Assembly: GCA_006738865.1 (NCBI GenBank)
Contig: AP019701.1
Location: 4,398,001-4,462,000 of the forward strand
Origin: Allostella sp. ATCC 35155
GTDB lineage: Bacteria; Pseudomonadota; Alphaproteobacteria; ATCC43930; Allostellaceae
Reading direction: 5' to 3'
DNA length: 64,000 bases
Of the stretch, positions 46,242 through 53,862 are shown piece after piece. The stretch's first letter is position 1. Each line of letters opens with the position of its first letter. The notes below the pieces were generated by a model that was not told the origin of the DNA, did not search any database, and saw only the letters and a program-made list of their open reading frames with translations. Made by a program: the position numbers and the translations under genes.

Positions 46242-47342
46242 TCAGGCTCCCGCCCAGGCATCGGCGAAGCGGACGCAGGCGACCGGCGGCAGGCGTGCCT
46301 CCGGCGCGCTCCAGCCGTCACCGCCGTCCTCGGAAACCCACAGCCCGCCGCTGGTCGAGCCGAAGGCCAGCCGCTCGCCCGTCGCGTCCACCGCCAGCGC
46401 GTGGCGCCAGACGAGGTCGTAGGCATGGCGCTGCGGCAGGCCGCGATCCAGCACCTCGAAGCTGGCGCCGCCGTTCCGCGTGCGGGCGACGACCACCCGC
46501 CCTGCCGGGGCATAGCGCCGCTCGTCCTTGTCGGCCGGCACGAACCACGCCGTCCCGGGATCGCGCGGATGCGCGACCACCGCGAAGCCGAAGTTGGACG
46601 GCCGGATGGCCGTCACCTCCCGCCAGTTGGCGCCGGCATCCTCGGAGCGGAAGACGCCGTTGTGGTGCTGGCACCAGAGGATTTCGGGATGGGCCGCGCA
46701 CTGCGCCATCTGGTGGATGTCCTGGGCGATCGGGTCGCCCTCCTGGCCGGGCGGCATGTAGTTGTTGCGCATGCCGTGATTGATGACGCTCCAGCTGTCG
46801 CCGCCGTCGTCGGTCGCCCAGACGCCCGCCGTCGAAACGCCGAGCCGCAGCCGGTCGGGATTGCCGGGATCGACCAGAACGGCGCTGATGCCGGGCTGCT
46901 CGCCGCCGGCCACCCCCATCCAGCGCTTGCGGTCCGGCATCCGCCAGAGCGGCTCGTTGAGCTGCCAGGTCGTGCCGCCGTCGTCGGAGCGGAAGAGGCC
47001 GCCCGGCATGGAGCCGGCCCAGATGCGCCCCGGCACCCCACCCGGCTGCAGCGACCAGATGCGGCCCAGCGTCCAGGGATGGGGATCGTCGGTCGCGTCC
47101 TCGGGCTTGGGCGGAAATGCCGGCGCGGCCAGTTCGCTCCAGGCGCCGGCCGCATCTCGCCGCCACAGCTTGGCGCCGAAATGGCCGAGGTCGAGCGCAG
47201 CCAGCAACGACCCGTCCTCGCCGGCCAGGACCGCGGACACCGGGTCGCCGAGGAAATGCGCATCGACGATGTCCCAGCCGCCGGGTCCGCGCGCCAGTTC
47301 GAACAGGCCCTTGCGGGTGCCGACGTGAAGCCGATCTGCCAT
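46242..47342 (-). CDS. BNR-repeat/sialidase-like beta-propeller protein
   Basis: The 366-residue protein is a predicted beta-propeller with several Asp-box (S-x-D-x-G-x-x-W) repeats: FRSDDGGTTWQ, WATDDGGDSWSVINHG, FRSEDAGANWREV and WVSEDGGDGWSAP. There is no signal peptide, so it is probably cytoplasmic. Such proteins are loosely annotated as exo-alpha-sialidase or glycosyl hydrolase without proof of activity. It follows a MoaD-like gene by 18 bases; GGGAGAAACC precedes ATG 47342. Confidence 0.85.
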   Translation of the reverse strand: MADRLHVGTRKGLFELARGPGGWDIVDAHFLGDPVSAVLAGEDGSLLAALDLGHFGAKLWRRDAAGAWSELAAPAFPPKPEDATDDPHPWTLGRIWSLQPGGVPGRIWAGSMPGGLFRSDDGGTTWQLNEPLWRMPDRKRWMGVAGGEQPGISAVLVDPGNPDRLRLGVSTAGVWATDDGGDSWSVINHGMRNNYMPPGQEGDPIAQDIHQMAQCAAHPEILWCQHHNGVFRSEDAGANWREVTAIRPSNFGFAVVAHPRDPGTAWFVPADKDERRYAPAGRVVVARTRNGGASFEVLDRGLPQRHAYDLVWRHALAVDATGERLAFGSTSGGLWVSEDGGDGWSAPEARLPPVACVRFADAWAGA

Positions 47343-47360
47343 GGTTTCTCCCCAGGTGGG

Positions 47361-47630
47361 TCAGCCGCCCGAGAGCGCCTGAAAGACGTGGATCTCGTCG
47401 TCGCGGCCGACCGGGTCGGTCAGCCGCTCCCGGTCGCGAACGAGGCTGCCGTTGATGAAGACGGCGACGTGACGGCGCAGCGCCCCCTGGTCGTCCAGCA
47501 CATAGCCGCGCAGGACCGGACGGCCGGCGAAGACCGCCGCCAGCGCTTCGCCCAGGGTCGCCCCCTCGACGGTCGCCGACGGCGCGTCCAGGAAGCGTTC
47601 CAACGCTCGGGTGAAGTGGACGGTCGCCAT
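47361..47630 (-). CDS. MoaD/ThiS-family small ubiquitin-like protein
   Basis: The 89-residue beta-grasp protein ends in ALSGG, with the di-glycine used by MoaD/ThiS proteins as sulfur carriers. Its core (AVFINGSLVRDRERLTDPVG followed by RDDEIHVFQALSGG) is typical. ATG 47630 follows GGCGGA; an ATG at 47648 is an alternative. No molybdopterin or thiamine genes are near. Pairing with a BNR-propeller gene suggests a separate role, perhaps protein modification or sulfur transfer. It is divergent from the MarR gene. Confidence 0.88.
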   Translation of the reverse strand: MATVHFTRALERFLDAPSATVEGATLGEALAAVFAGRPVLRGYVLDDQGALRRHVAVFINGSLVRDRERLTDPVGRDDEIHVFQALSGG

Positions 47631-47660
47631 TCCGCCGGGTCCGTTCATTCCGTCATTGCC

Positions 47661-47684
47661 ATTTATGTTGATATCAACGTAAAT
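47661..47684. promoter_or_regulatory. 24-bp palindrome, probable MarR operator
   Basis: ATTTATGTTGAT and ATCAACGTAAAT form an inverted repeat with a single mismatch, centred in the 59-base gap between the divergent MoaD-like and MarR starts. MarR proteins usually bind palindromes of this size with TTGA/TCAA cores. Its right edge is 5 bases from the MarR start codon, so bound protein would block both promoters. Confidence 0.7.
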
Positions 47685-47689
47685 GGCGC

Positions 47690-48151
47690 ATGTCAAACGA
47701 CGGTGCCCTCCCCTTCGGCCTCACGCTCGAAGTGCGGGACGCGTGCCTCTGCCTCCATGTGCAGCGCGCCGCCCGCGCGCTTGCCCGCCGCTTCGACGAC
47801 GAACTCCGGCCGGTTGGCCTGACGAGCGGCCAGTACTCCCTGCTGATGGCGCTGAACCGCCCGAGCCCGGCTGCCATCCGCGAAGTGACCCATGTACTCG
47901 CGATGGACCGCACGACCCTGACCGCCAACCTCAAGCCGCTGGAGCGCCGCGGCCTCGTCGCGATCGCGCCGGACCCGGCCGACCGGCGCAGCCGCCGCCT
48001 CACGCTGACCATGGCGGGTCGCGAGGCGCTGGCGGCCGCGGTCCCGATCTGGCGCCGGGTCCATGGCGCAATCGAGGCGCGTCTCGCCGACCCGGATGCG
48101 CTTCGGGCCGGCCTCGTCGCGCTCGGTGGATCGGCTACGGCAGGGGAATGA
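47690..48151 (+). CDS. MarR-family transcriptional regulator
   Basis: The 153-residue regulator has the MarR winged-helix core: GLTSGQYSLLMALNRPSPAA, then LAMDRTTLTANLKPLERRGL and the wing RSRRLTLTMAGREAL. Two Cys residues near the N-terminus (ACLCLHVQRAAR) could sense thiols or oxidants as in OhrR-like proteins, though this is speculative. The start codon has no clear ribosome-binding site because the palindrome lies directly upstream. It overlaps the convergent pirin gene by 17 bases. Confidence 0.9.
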   Translation: MSNDGALPFGLTLEVRDACLCLHVQRAARALARRFDDELRPVGLTSGQYSLLMALNRPSPAAIREVTHVLAMDRTTLTANLKPLERRGLVAIAPDPADRRSRRLTLTMAGREALAAAVPIWRRVHGAIEARLADPDALRAGLVALGGSATAGE

Positions 48152-48995
48152 ACTCCTGGTCGTCGAGGTCCGGCAGCTTCATGCGGCCGGCCCGCCAGTC
48201 GGCCTTGGCCTGCTCGATGCGCTCCTTGGACGAGGAGACGAAGTTCCACTCGATGAAGCGTTCGCCGACGGGCGCACCACCGATCGCGATGACGATCGTC
48301 GGCTCGGTGGCCCGCAGGGTGGCGTCGGCGCCCGCTTGGAAGACCGCCATGCGGCCGGCGCCGACGGTCTGGCCGCCCGTCTCGACGGCGCCCGCGACGA
48401 CATAGGCCGCCCGCTCGCGATGGTCATCCGGCAGGGCGACGCGGGCGCCGGGCTCCAGTTCCCAGTGGATGTAGAAGAGCGGCGAGTTCGTCCGCACGGA
48501 AGCGAGGCCGAATGCGGTGCCGGCCACGAGGCGGCCGCGGACGCCCGGCTCCGAGAAAGCGGGCAACGCGTCGGTGCCGTAGTGGAAGAAGCCGGGATCG
48601 GTCTCCTCGTCCCCGTCGGGCAGTGCCACCCAGGCCTGGATGCCGTGCAGGTCGCCGCCCTCGGCCCGCGCCTTCTCGAACCGCTCGGAATGGGTGATGC
48701 CGCGGCCGGCGGTCATCCAGTTGACCTCGCCCGGACGGATCGGCTGTGCGGAGCCGACGCTGTCGCGGTGCATGATCTCGCCCGCGAAGAGATAGGTCAC
48801 CGTGGAGAGGCCGATATGCGGGTGCGGCCGGACGTCCATGCTGTGCGGCAGGCCCGGCTGGAACGAGGCCGGGCCCATCTGGTCGAAGAAGATGAAGGGG
48901 CCGACCATGCGCCGCGCGGCGAAGGGCAGCACCCGCCCGACCTCGAAGCCGCCGCCGATGTCCCTCCGGCGCTGGTCGATGAGGATCTCGATCAT
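48135..48995 (-). CDS. Pirin family protein
   Basis: The 286-residue bicupin protein carries the pirin metal-binding region VRPHPHIGLSTVTYLFAGEI followed by MHRDSVGS near residue 56, and VNWMTAGRGITHSERFEKAR near residue 92. FIEWNFVSSSKERIEQAKAD is the family C-terminal signature. Some pirins are quercetinases; others are redox-sensing regulators. ATG 48995 was chosen over an ATG at 49013 because homology starts there (MIEILIDQRRRD). It lies 34 bases after the PhyH gene on the same strand. Confidence 0.92.
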   Translation of the reverse strand: MIEILIDQRRRDIGGGFEVGRVLPFAARRMVGPFIFFDQMGPASFQPGLPHSMDVRPHPHIGLSTVTYLFAGEIMHRDSVGSAQPIRPGEVNWMTAGRGITHSERFEKARAEGGDLHGIQAWVALPDGDEETDPGFFHYGTDALPAFSEPGVRGRLVAGTAFGLASVRTNSPLFYIHWELEPGARVALPDDHRERAAYVVAGAVETGGQTVGAGRMAVFQAGADATLRATEPTIVIAIGGAPVGERFIEWNFVSSSKERIEQAKADWRAGRMKLPDLDDQEFIPLP

Positions 48996-49029
48996 GGTTC
49001 CGGCTCCCGACATTGAGGGTCGGCCCAGA

Positions 49030-49779
49030 CTACCACGACAGCGCGCCGTGGACGGCGATCTCGACCGGCGACGGCGGTGCGTCCGGACCGTCGCCGAGGC
49101 TCGGCAGCAGCGGCGGCTGGGCCATGAAGCGCGGGCTGCGGCCGCGATGCGGCTGGGCGGAGTGGACCAGGAAGGGATGGCAGAGATAGACGGTCCCGGC
49201 AGGCCCCGTCGCGGTCGCCTCGGGCCGGGCTTCCGTTGCGCCGAAGTCCGCGGCGGCCATCTCGCGCAAGGCCAGCCCGGCCTCGCCGGCGGGGGCGAGA
49301 AGGCGGGCCATGTCGCGATGGGAGCCGGTGCGCAGGCGGGTCGGCGCATCGTCTTCACCGACATCGGAGAAGAGAAACAGCATCAGGAGCCGCCGGCCGC
49401 GCGACGCGACGTTGGCGCGCCAGTCCATGAAGTCGGGCGCCTCCCAGCCGAAGCCGGGGTCGATGTGCCAGCCCGCGTCGCCGGGATCCTCGGCGGACGG
49501 GAAGCGCACCGGGAAGGTGCCCATGGCCATGCAGGGCCGCCAGCGGCCGGCCCCCGCGAGCCGATCGAAGGCACCGCGCAGCAGCGGGCCGTTCGCCGCC
49601 CCGACGAAGGGCGGCTCGGAATACGTGCCCAGCCGGACGACCGGCCGCGTCCAGCCCGCAGGGTCGTCGGGGTCGAGGTTCAGGTCGCGCCAGAGGACCG
49701 CGCGCGCCGCCGACGCCAGTTCCGCGCAGAAGGCGCCTTCGATGCGGACGAACCCGTCGCTGAGGAAGGTGTCGATCAC
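49030..49779 (-). CDS. Phytanoyl-CoA dioxygenase (PhyH) family protein
   Basis: The 249-residue protein begins with a GTG at 49779 that overlaps the stop codon of the TPP enzyme gene (GTGA). It opens IDTFLSDGFVRIEGAFCAEL, the usual PhyH N-terminus. GWHIDPGFGWEAPDF gives the HxD iron ligands, and LVHSAQPHRGRSPRFMAQPP gives the distal His and the 2-oxoglutarate Arg. It is thus a probable Fe(II)/2-oxoglutarate oxygenase. Tight coupling to a TPP-dependent enzyme suggests successive steps on one metabolite. Confidence 0.88.
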   Translation of the reverse strand: MIDTFLSDGFVRIEGAFCAELASAARAVLWRDLNLDPDDPAGWTRPVVRLGTYSEPPFVGAANGPLLRGAFDRLAGAGRWRPCMAMGTFPVRFPSAEDPGDAGWHIDPGFGWEAPDFMDWRANVASRGRRLLMLFLFSDVGEDDAPTRLRTGSHRDMARLLAPAGEAGLALREMAAADFGATEARPEATATGPAGTVYLCHPFLVHSAQPHRGRSPRFMAQPPLLPSLGDGPDAPPSPVEIAVHGALSW

Positions 49780-51377
49780 CCGCGCAGCGCCAGCATCTGG
49801 TCGAGATACCCGTCCGGCTCGACGGCGGCATCGATCACGGCCGGACCGCCGGACCGCAGCGCCGCCTCCAGTGCGTCGCGATACTGCGCCGGATCGGTCG
49901 CGCGATAGCCGGGCACGCCCATCCCCCGGGCGACCGCCGCGAAATCGACCGCTCCGAGATCGACCCCGTCGCGGCGCATCTGGCGATGGCGCTGCTTGAT
50001 GTCGATGAGCGAGAGGGCACGGTCGTTGAAGACCACCACGACCACCCGCGCGCCCGTCTGGGCCGCCGTCGCCAGTTCGCCCAGCGCCATCGCGAGGCCG
50101 CCGTCGCCGGTGAAGGCGACGACGGACCGCTCGGGCTCGGCCAGCGCCGCGCCGATCGCGGCCGGCAGCGCGAAGCCCATGGTGGAGAGCCCGTTCGAGA
50201 TCAGGAGGTCGCGCGGCCGGCGCGCCGGCCACAGCGCCATGGCCGAGAACATGTGCGCCCCGGCATCGACGGTCACGCGCGGGTCGAGGCCGAGCGCGGC
50301 GGCGGTGGCGGCCGTCGCCGCGACGATCGCCGACGGGGTCAGCGCCCCCTGCCCCGTCCAGGCGAGCCGCGCCCGCATGGCGTCGCGGTGGCGAGCGATC
50401 GCGTCGGCCGTCCAGGCCGACCGGCCGTCGGGCACCAGCGCCGCCAGCGCGGCCGCCGGGGCGCCGTACAATCCCGCCGCCGGCTCGACATAGCGCACCG
50501 GAAAGGCGCGCCGGGCGATCTCGATCACCGGCGCCCGGTAGCGCCAGGCCTGCGGGATGAGTTCGACGGGGTCGAGGCCGGCGAGCAGGATGAGGTCGGC
50601 CTCGCCGACCGCGGCCGCCTCGGCCGACCCGCCGGTGAAGTGACCGACGAAGGCCGGGTCGTCGTCGGCGATCACGCCCTTGGCCTTGTAGGTGACGAGG
50701 GCCGGGCAGCCGCAGGCGGCGGCGAACCGGCGCACCGAATCGGCCAGCGCCGGATCGGCGGCGGCCTCGACCCCGGCGATCACGATCGGCCGCCGCGCAC
50801 CGGCGACGAGCGCGCGGGCGGCCGCCAGCGCAGCGGCATCCGGAGCCGGATCTGCCTGCGGGACCGGATCAGCGGCCGGGACTTCGCGGCGCACGGCATC
50901 GCCGGTGACGTCGAAATGCACCACCCCGGACGGTGCGGCCATCGCCGCATCGAGCAGGCGCTCGACCTCTGCCGCCGCGTCGGCTCCGTCGAGGCGGCTC
51001 GAACCCTTGGCGACCGGCGCCAGAAGGTCGGCATGCTCGAAGAACTGGTGGGTAACGAAGCGGCGATGCTCCGCCGAGAATCCGTCGGAGACGACGCAGA
51101 GCGGGGCCCGCTCCAGCGCCGCGCAGGCGATGCCGTTGGCCGCGTTGGCGAGCCCGGGCCCGCGCGTCGTCAACAGGACACCCGGCGTACCGGTGACCTC
51201 GGCCGTCGCCAGCGCCATGATCGCCGCCCCGGTCTCGTGGCGGGCCAGGACGAAGTCGATCCCGGCGGCCGATGCCGCGGCAATGGCGTCGAGGCTGGTC
51301 TCGCCGCCCGGCACGCCGAACATGCGGCGCACGCCGCGCCGGGCGAGCGAGCGGATGAGGGCGTCGAGCGGGGTCAT
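49776..51377 (-). CDS. Thiamine-pyrophosphate-binding enzyme, acetolactate synthase-like
   Basis: The 533-residue enzyme has the three-domain layout of acetolactate synthase and benzoylformate decarboxylase. GVRRMFGVPGGETSLDAIAA opens the PYR domain, with catalytic Glu48 in ARHETGAAIMA. The middle domain lies near residues 190-310, and the PP domain carries the TPP motif FTGDGGLAMALGELATAAQT with Asn in VVFNDRALSL. FAD-linked and regulatory-subunit signs are lacking, so it is probably not a housekeeping acetolactate synthase. It overlaps the PhyH gene by 4 bases. The 233 bases to the divergent ankyrin gene show no clear element. Confidence 0.88.
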   Translation of the reverse strand: MTPLDALIRSLARRGVRRMFGVPGGETSLDAIAAASAAGIDFVLARHETGAAIMALATAEVTGTPGVLLTTRGPGLANAANGIACAALERAPLCVVSDGFSAEHRRFVTHQFFEHADLLAPVAKGSSRLDGADAAAEVERLLDAAMAAPSGVVHFDVTGDAVRREVPAADPVPQADPAPDAAALAAARALVAGARRPIVIAGVEAAADPALADSVRRFAAACGCPALVTYKAKGVIADDDPAFVGHFTGGSAEAAAVGEADLILLAGLDPVELIPQAWRYRAPVIEIARRAFPVRYVEPAAGLYGAPAAALAALVPDGRSAWTADAIARHRDAMRARLAWTGQGALTPSAIVAATAATAAALGLDPRVTVDAGAHMFSAMALWPARRPRDLLISNGLSTMGFALPAAIGAALAEPERSVVAFTGDGGLAMALGELATAAQTGARVVVVVFNDRALSLIDIKQRHRQMRRDGVDLGAVDFAAVARGMGVPGYRATDPAQYRDALEAALRSGGPAVIDAAVEPDGYLDQMLALRG

Positions 51378-51610
51378 GGCGGGCGCATCCCGTGCGTTGC
51401 GAAGGCGGGCACCCTAGTCGGCCTCGCCGCCGCAGTACAATCCCGGCTTCCCAGGCGTCCCGCCCCGGCCTAACCTCCCCGGCGGCGGAGCAGGCCGCCC
51501 CCGGGCCCGCGGGAAGGGCAGAGCCCACTTGCACCACCGATCCGGTCGTCCCGACCTTTCGTGCAGCCGATTCTGCGGGCCCTCGGCGCTTCTCGCACGG
51601 GAGGTTCCCC

Positions 51611-53248
51611 ATGCCCCGGCTTCCGCAGCGCCCCGACATCGACCATCTGAAGCGCCAGGCGAAGGCGCTGCTGGCGCGCTACCGTACGCGCGACCCGGCT
51701 GCCATCGCCCGCTTCCGCAACGCGCTGCCGGCGGCAGCGGGCCGCGACGACGACGCCGTCGCCGCGCTCGACCTGCACCTGCACGACGCCCAATCCTGCC
51801 TGGCGCGCGAGCACGGCTTCCGCTCCTGGTCCGATCTGCGCAGCTTCGTGATCGCCCGCGCCGCGCGCGCCGGCGACCATGCCGGGTCGGTTCGCGCATG
51901 GCTCGCCCTCGTCTATGCCGGGGACATCGCCGGCGGCATGGGCAGAGCCAGTCCCGACGCGGCGGCGCGCCTCCTCGACGACGACTCTTCGCTGGCCGGG
52001 GACGCCCATGCCGCCTGCGCCGTGGGCGACCTCGACCGGTTGCGGCAGGCACTCGCGGACGATCCCGCCTGGGCGAACCGGCCCGGCGGCCCGCTGGCGC
52101 TGCCGCCGCTGGTCGCCGTGACCCATTCCGGCCTCCTGCAGCTGGCCGCCTTCCGCGACCGGCTCCATGCCGCCGCGCGCCTGCTGCTCGCAGCGGGCGC
52201 CGATCCGAACCAGTCGGTCGGCAGCCGCTGGCCGCCGGCATCGCCCGAGCAGCCCTCGCGCGAACACCGGCTGTCGGCCCTCTACGGCGCGGCCGGGCGG
52301 AATCACGACCCGGGCCTGACGGCGCTGCTGCTCGACGCGGGCGCCGACCCGAACGACGGCGAATCCCTCTACCACGCGCTGGAGAGCCCGGAATGCACCC
52401 GCCTGCTGCTGCGGGCCGGTGCCCGGATCACCGGAACCAATGCGATCTATCGCGTGTCCGACCTCGACCGCCTGGAATCGCTGGCGGCCCTGCTCGACGC
52501 CGGCGCCGATCCCAACGAGCCGGCGACCAGCCGGCCGACCGCCGACTGGGGTACGCCCCTCCTCTGGGCGATCCGGCGGCGGCGGTCGCCGGCGCATGTC
52601 GCGGCCCTGCTGGCGGCGGGGGCCGATGCAGCGGCCCGTACGCCCGACGGCACCGACGCGATGACGCTCGCTCTGCGCCACGGCCTGCCGGAGGTGGCGG
52701 CCCTGCTGCAACCGACCGGCCACGCCAAACCGCTGGCGGACGAAGAGCGCTTCGTCGCCGCCTGCGCGGCCGGTGACGAAGCGGCGGCGCGGCGCATCCA
52801 GGCCGCGCGGCCGGACCTGCCGGCGGCCCTCGGCGAGCCGCGGCTGCGGCTCCTGCCCGAACTGGCGGCGGAGGGGGCGGCCGCCGCGGTGCGGGCGATG
52901 GTGCGCCTCGGCTGGCCGGTCGCGACCCGCGGCGGCGACTGGGAGGCCTCGGCCCTCAACCATGCCGTCTTCCGCGGCGATGCCGCGCTGACCCGCTTCC
53001 TGCTCGAACACGGGGCCGACTGGCGGGACCGCCACGGTTTCGGCGACGATGCCAGCGGCACCCTCTCCTGGGCCTCGCTCAACCGGCCGGTCGAGGCCGG
53101 CGACTGGCTCGGCTGCGCCCGCGCCCTGGTCGCGCACGGGATGCCGCGGGGCGCGCCCTGCGCCGACGGATCCGACGACATCGTCCTCGACGGGCGGCGC
53201 AAGCGCTTCTCGGACGAGGTGGCAGAGTTCCTGATCACCGGACGATAG
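51611..53248 (+). CDS. Ankyrin-repeat protein
   Basis: The 545-residue protein has a short N-terminal module seen in many bacterial ankyrin proteins (DIDHLKRQAKALLARYRTRD, then CLAREHGFRSWSDLRSFV) followed by ankyrin repeats: RLLLAAGADPNQSVGS, ALLLDAGADPNDGES, ALLDAGADPNEPATS, ALLAAGADAAARTPDG and RFLLEHGADWRD. It has no signal peptide or membrane segment and is probably a cytoplasmic binding protein. GGGAGG precedes ATG 51611. The cupin gene follows after 9 bases. Confidence 0.88.
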   Translation: MPRLPQRPDIDHLKRQAKALLARYRTRDPAAIARFRNALPAAAGRDDDAVAALDLHLHDAQSCLAREHGFRSWSDLRSFVIARAARAGDHAGSVRAWLALVYAGDIAGGMGRASPDAAARLLDDDSSLAGDAHAACAVGDLDRLRQALADDPAWANRPGGPLALPPLVAVTHSGLLQLAAFRDRLHAAARLLLAAGADPNQSVGSRWPPASPEQPSREHRLSALYGAAGRNHDPGLTALLLDAGADPNDGESLYHALESPECTRLLLRAGARITGTNAIYRVSDLDRLESLAALLDAGADPNEPATSRPTADWGTPLLWAIRRRRSPAHVAALLAAGADAAARTPDGTDAMTLALRHGLPEVAALLQPTGHAKPLADEERFVAACAAGDEAAARRIQAARPDLPAALGEPRLRLLPELAAEGAAAAVRAMVRLGWPVATRGGDWEASALNHAVFRGDAALTRFLLEHGADWRDRHGFGDDASGTLSWASLNRPVEAGDWLGCARALVAHGMPRGAPCADGSDDIVLDGRRKRFSDEVAEFLITGR

Positions 53249-53257
53249 GATCGCCCC

Positions 53258-53608
53258 ATGACGAACCTCTTCGACACGGCCGCCGCCACACCGGAGGCCG
53301 AGCGCACCGAGATCCTGCTCGCGGCCGCCGGCGTGCGGCTGGAGCGCATCCTGTCGCTGGGTCAGGCCTCGCCACCCGGCTTCTGGTACGACCAGGCGGA
53401 GGCCGAGTGGGTGGCGGTGCTGAGCGGCCGCGCGCGCCTGACGATTGCCGGCGAGGCTGCGGACCGGGAACTCGGACCGGGCGACGCGGTCTTCCTGCCA
53501 GCCGGCTGCCGGCACCGCGTCGCCTGGACCGATCCCGACGCTCCGACGGTCTGGATCGCCCTGTTCGTCGACCCTGCGCTGGGGCCAGCGCTGCGCCCGG
53601 CGCCTTAG
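53258..53608 (+). CDS. Small cupin-domain protein
   Basis: The 116-residue protein is a single cupin barrel: EAEWVAVLSGRARLTIAGEA, then LGPGDAVFLPAGCRHRVAWT carries the second cupin motif with one His. The first motif lacks the usual HxH (it has W-x-A-V), so metal binding is uncertain. Cupins of this type (cupin in phosphoribulokinase-like genes) have no settled function. It overlaps the convergent DUF3297 gene by 4 bases. Confidence 0.82.
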   Translation: MTNLFDTAAATPEAERTEILLAAAGVRLERILSLGQASPPGFWYDQAEAEWVAVLSGRARLTIAGEAADRELGPGDAVFLPAGCRHRVAWTDPDAPTVWIALFVDPALGPALRPAP

Positions 53609-53841
53609 GAGCGGAAGTAGGGCTCCACCGTTCCCTTGAGCTTGATCGTCAGCGGGTAGCCGTGGCGGTCGACCGTCTTGCCGGCCGCCACCCGGACCCA
53701 GCCCTCGCTGACGCAGTACTCCTCGACGTTGGTCTTCTCCGCGCCGTTGAAGCGGATGCCGATGCCGCGTTCGAGCAGGGACTGGTCGTAGTGCGGGCTG
53801 GTGGGGTTGTTGCAGAGGCGGTCGGGGGGTGTGTCGCTCAT
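53605..53841 (-). CDS. DUF3297 family protein
   Basis: The 78-residue protein matches DUF3297 along its whole length: RLCNNPTSPHYDQSLLERGI, then GIRFNGAEKTNVEEYCVSEG and LKGTVEPYF at the end. The family is small, widespread in proteobacteria and of unknown function. It follows the gamma-glutamyltransferase gene by 21 bases and is probably the last gene of that operon. Confidence 0.9.
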   Translation of the reverse strand: MSDTPPDRLCNNPTSPHYDQSLLERGIGIRFNGAEKTNVEEYCVSEGWVRVAAGKTVDRHGYPLTIKLKGTVEPYFRS

Positions 53842-53862
53842 CGGTCGTGCTCGCTTCGTCTC

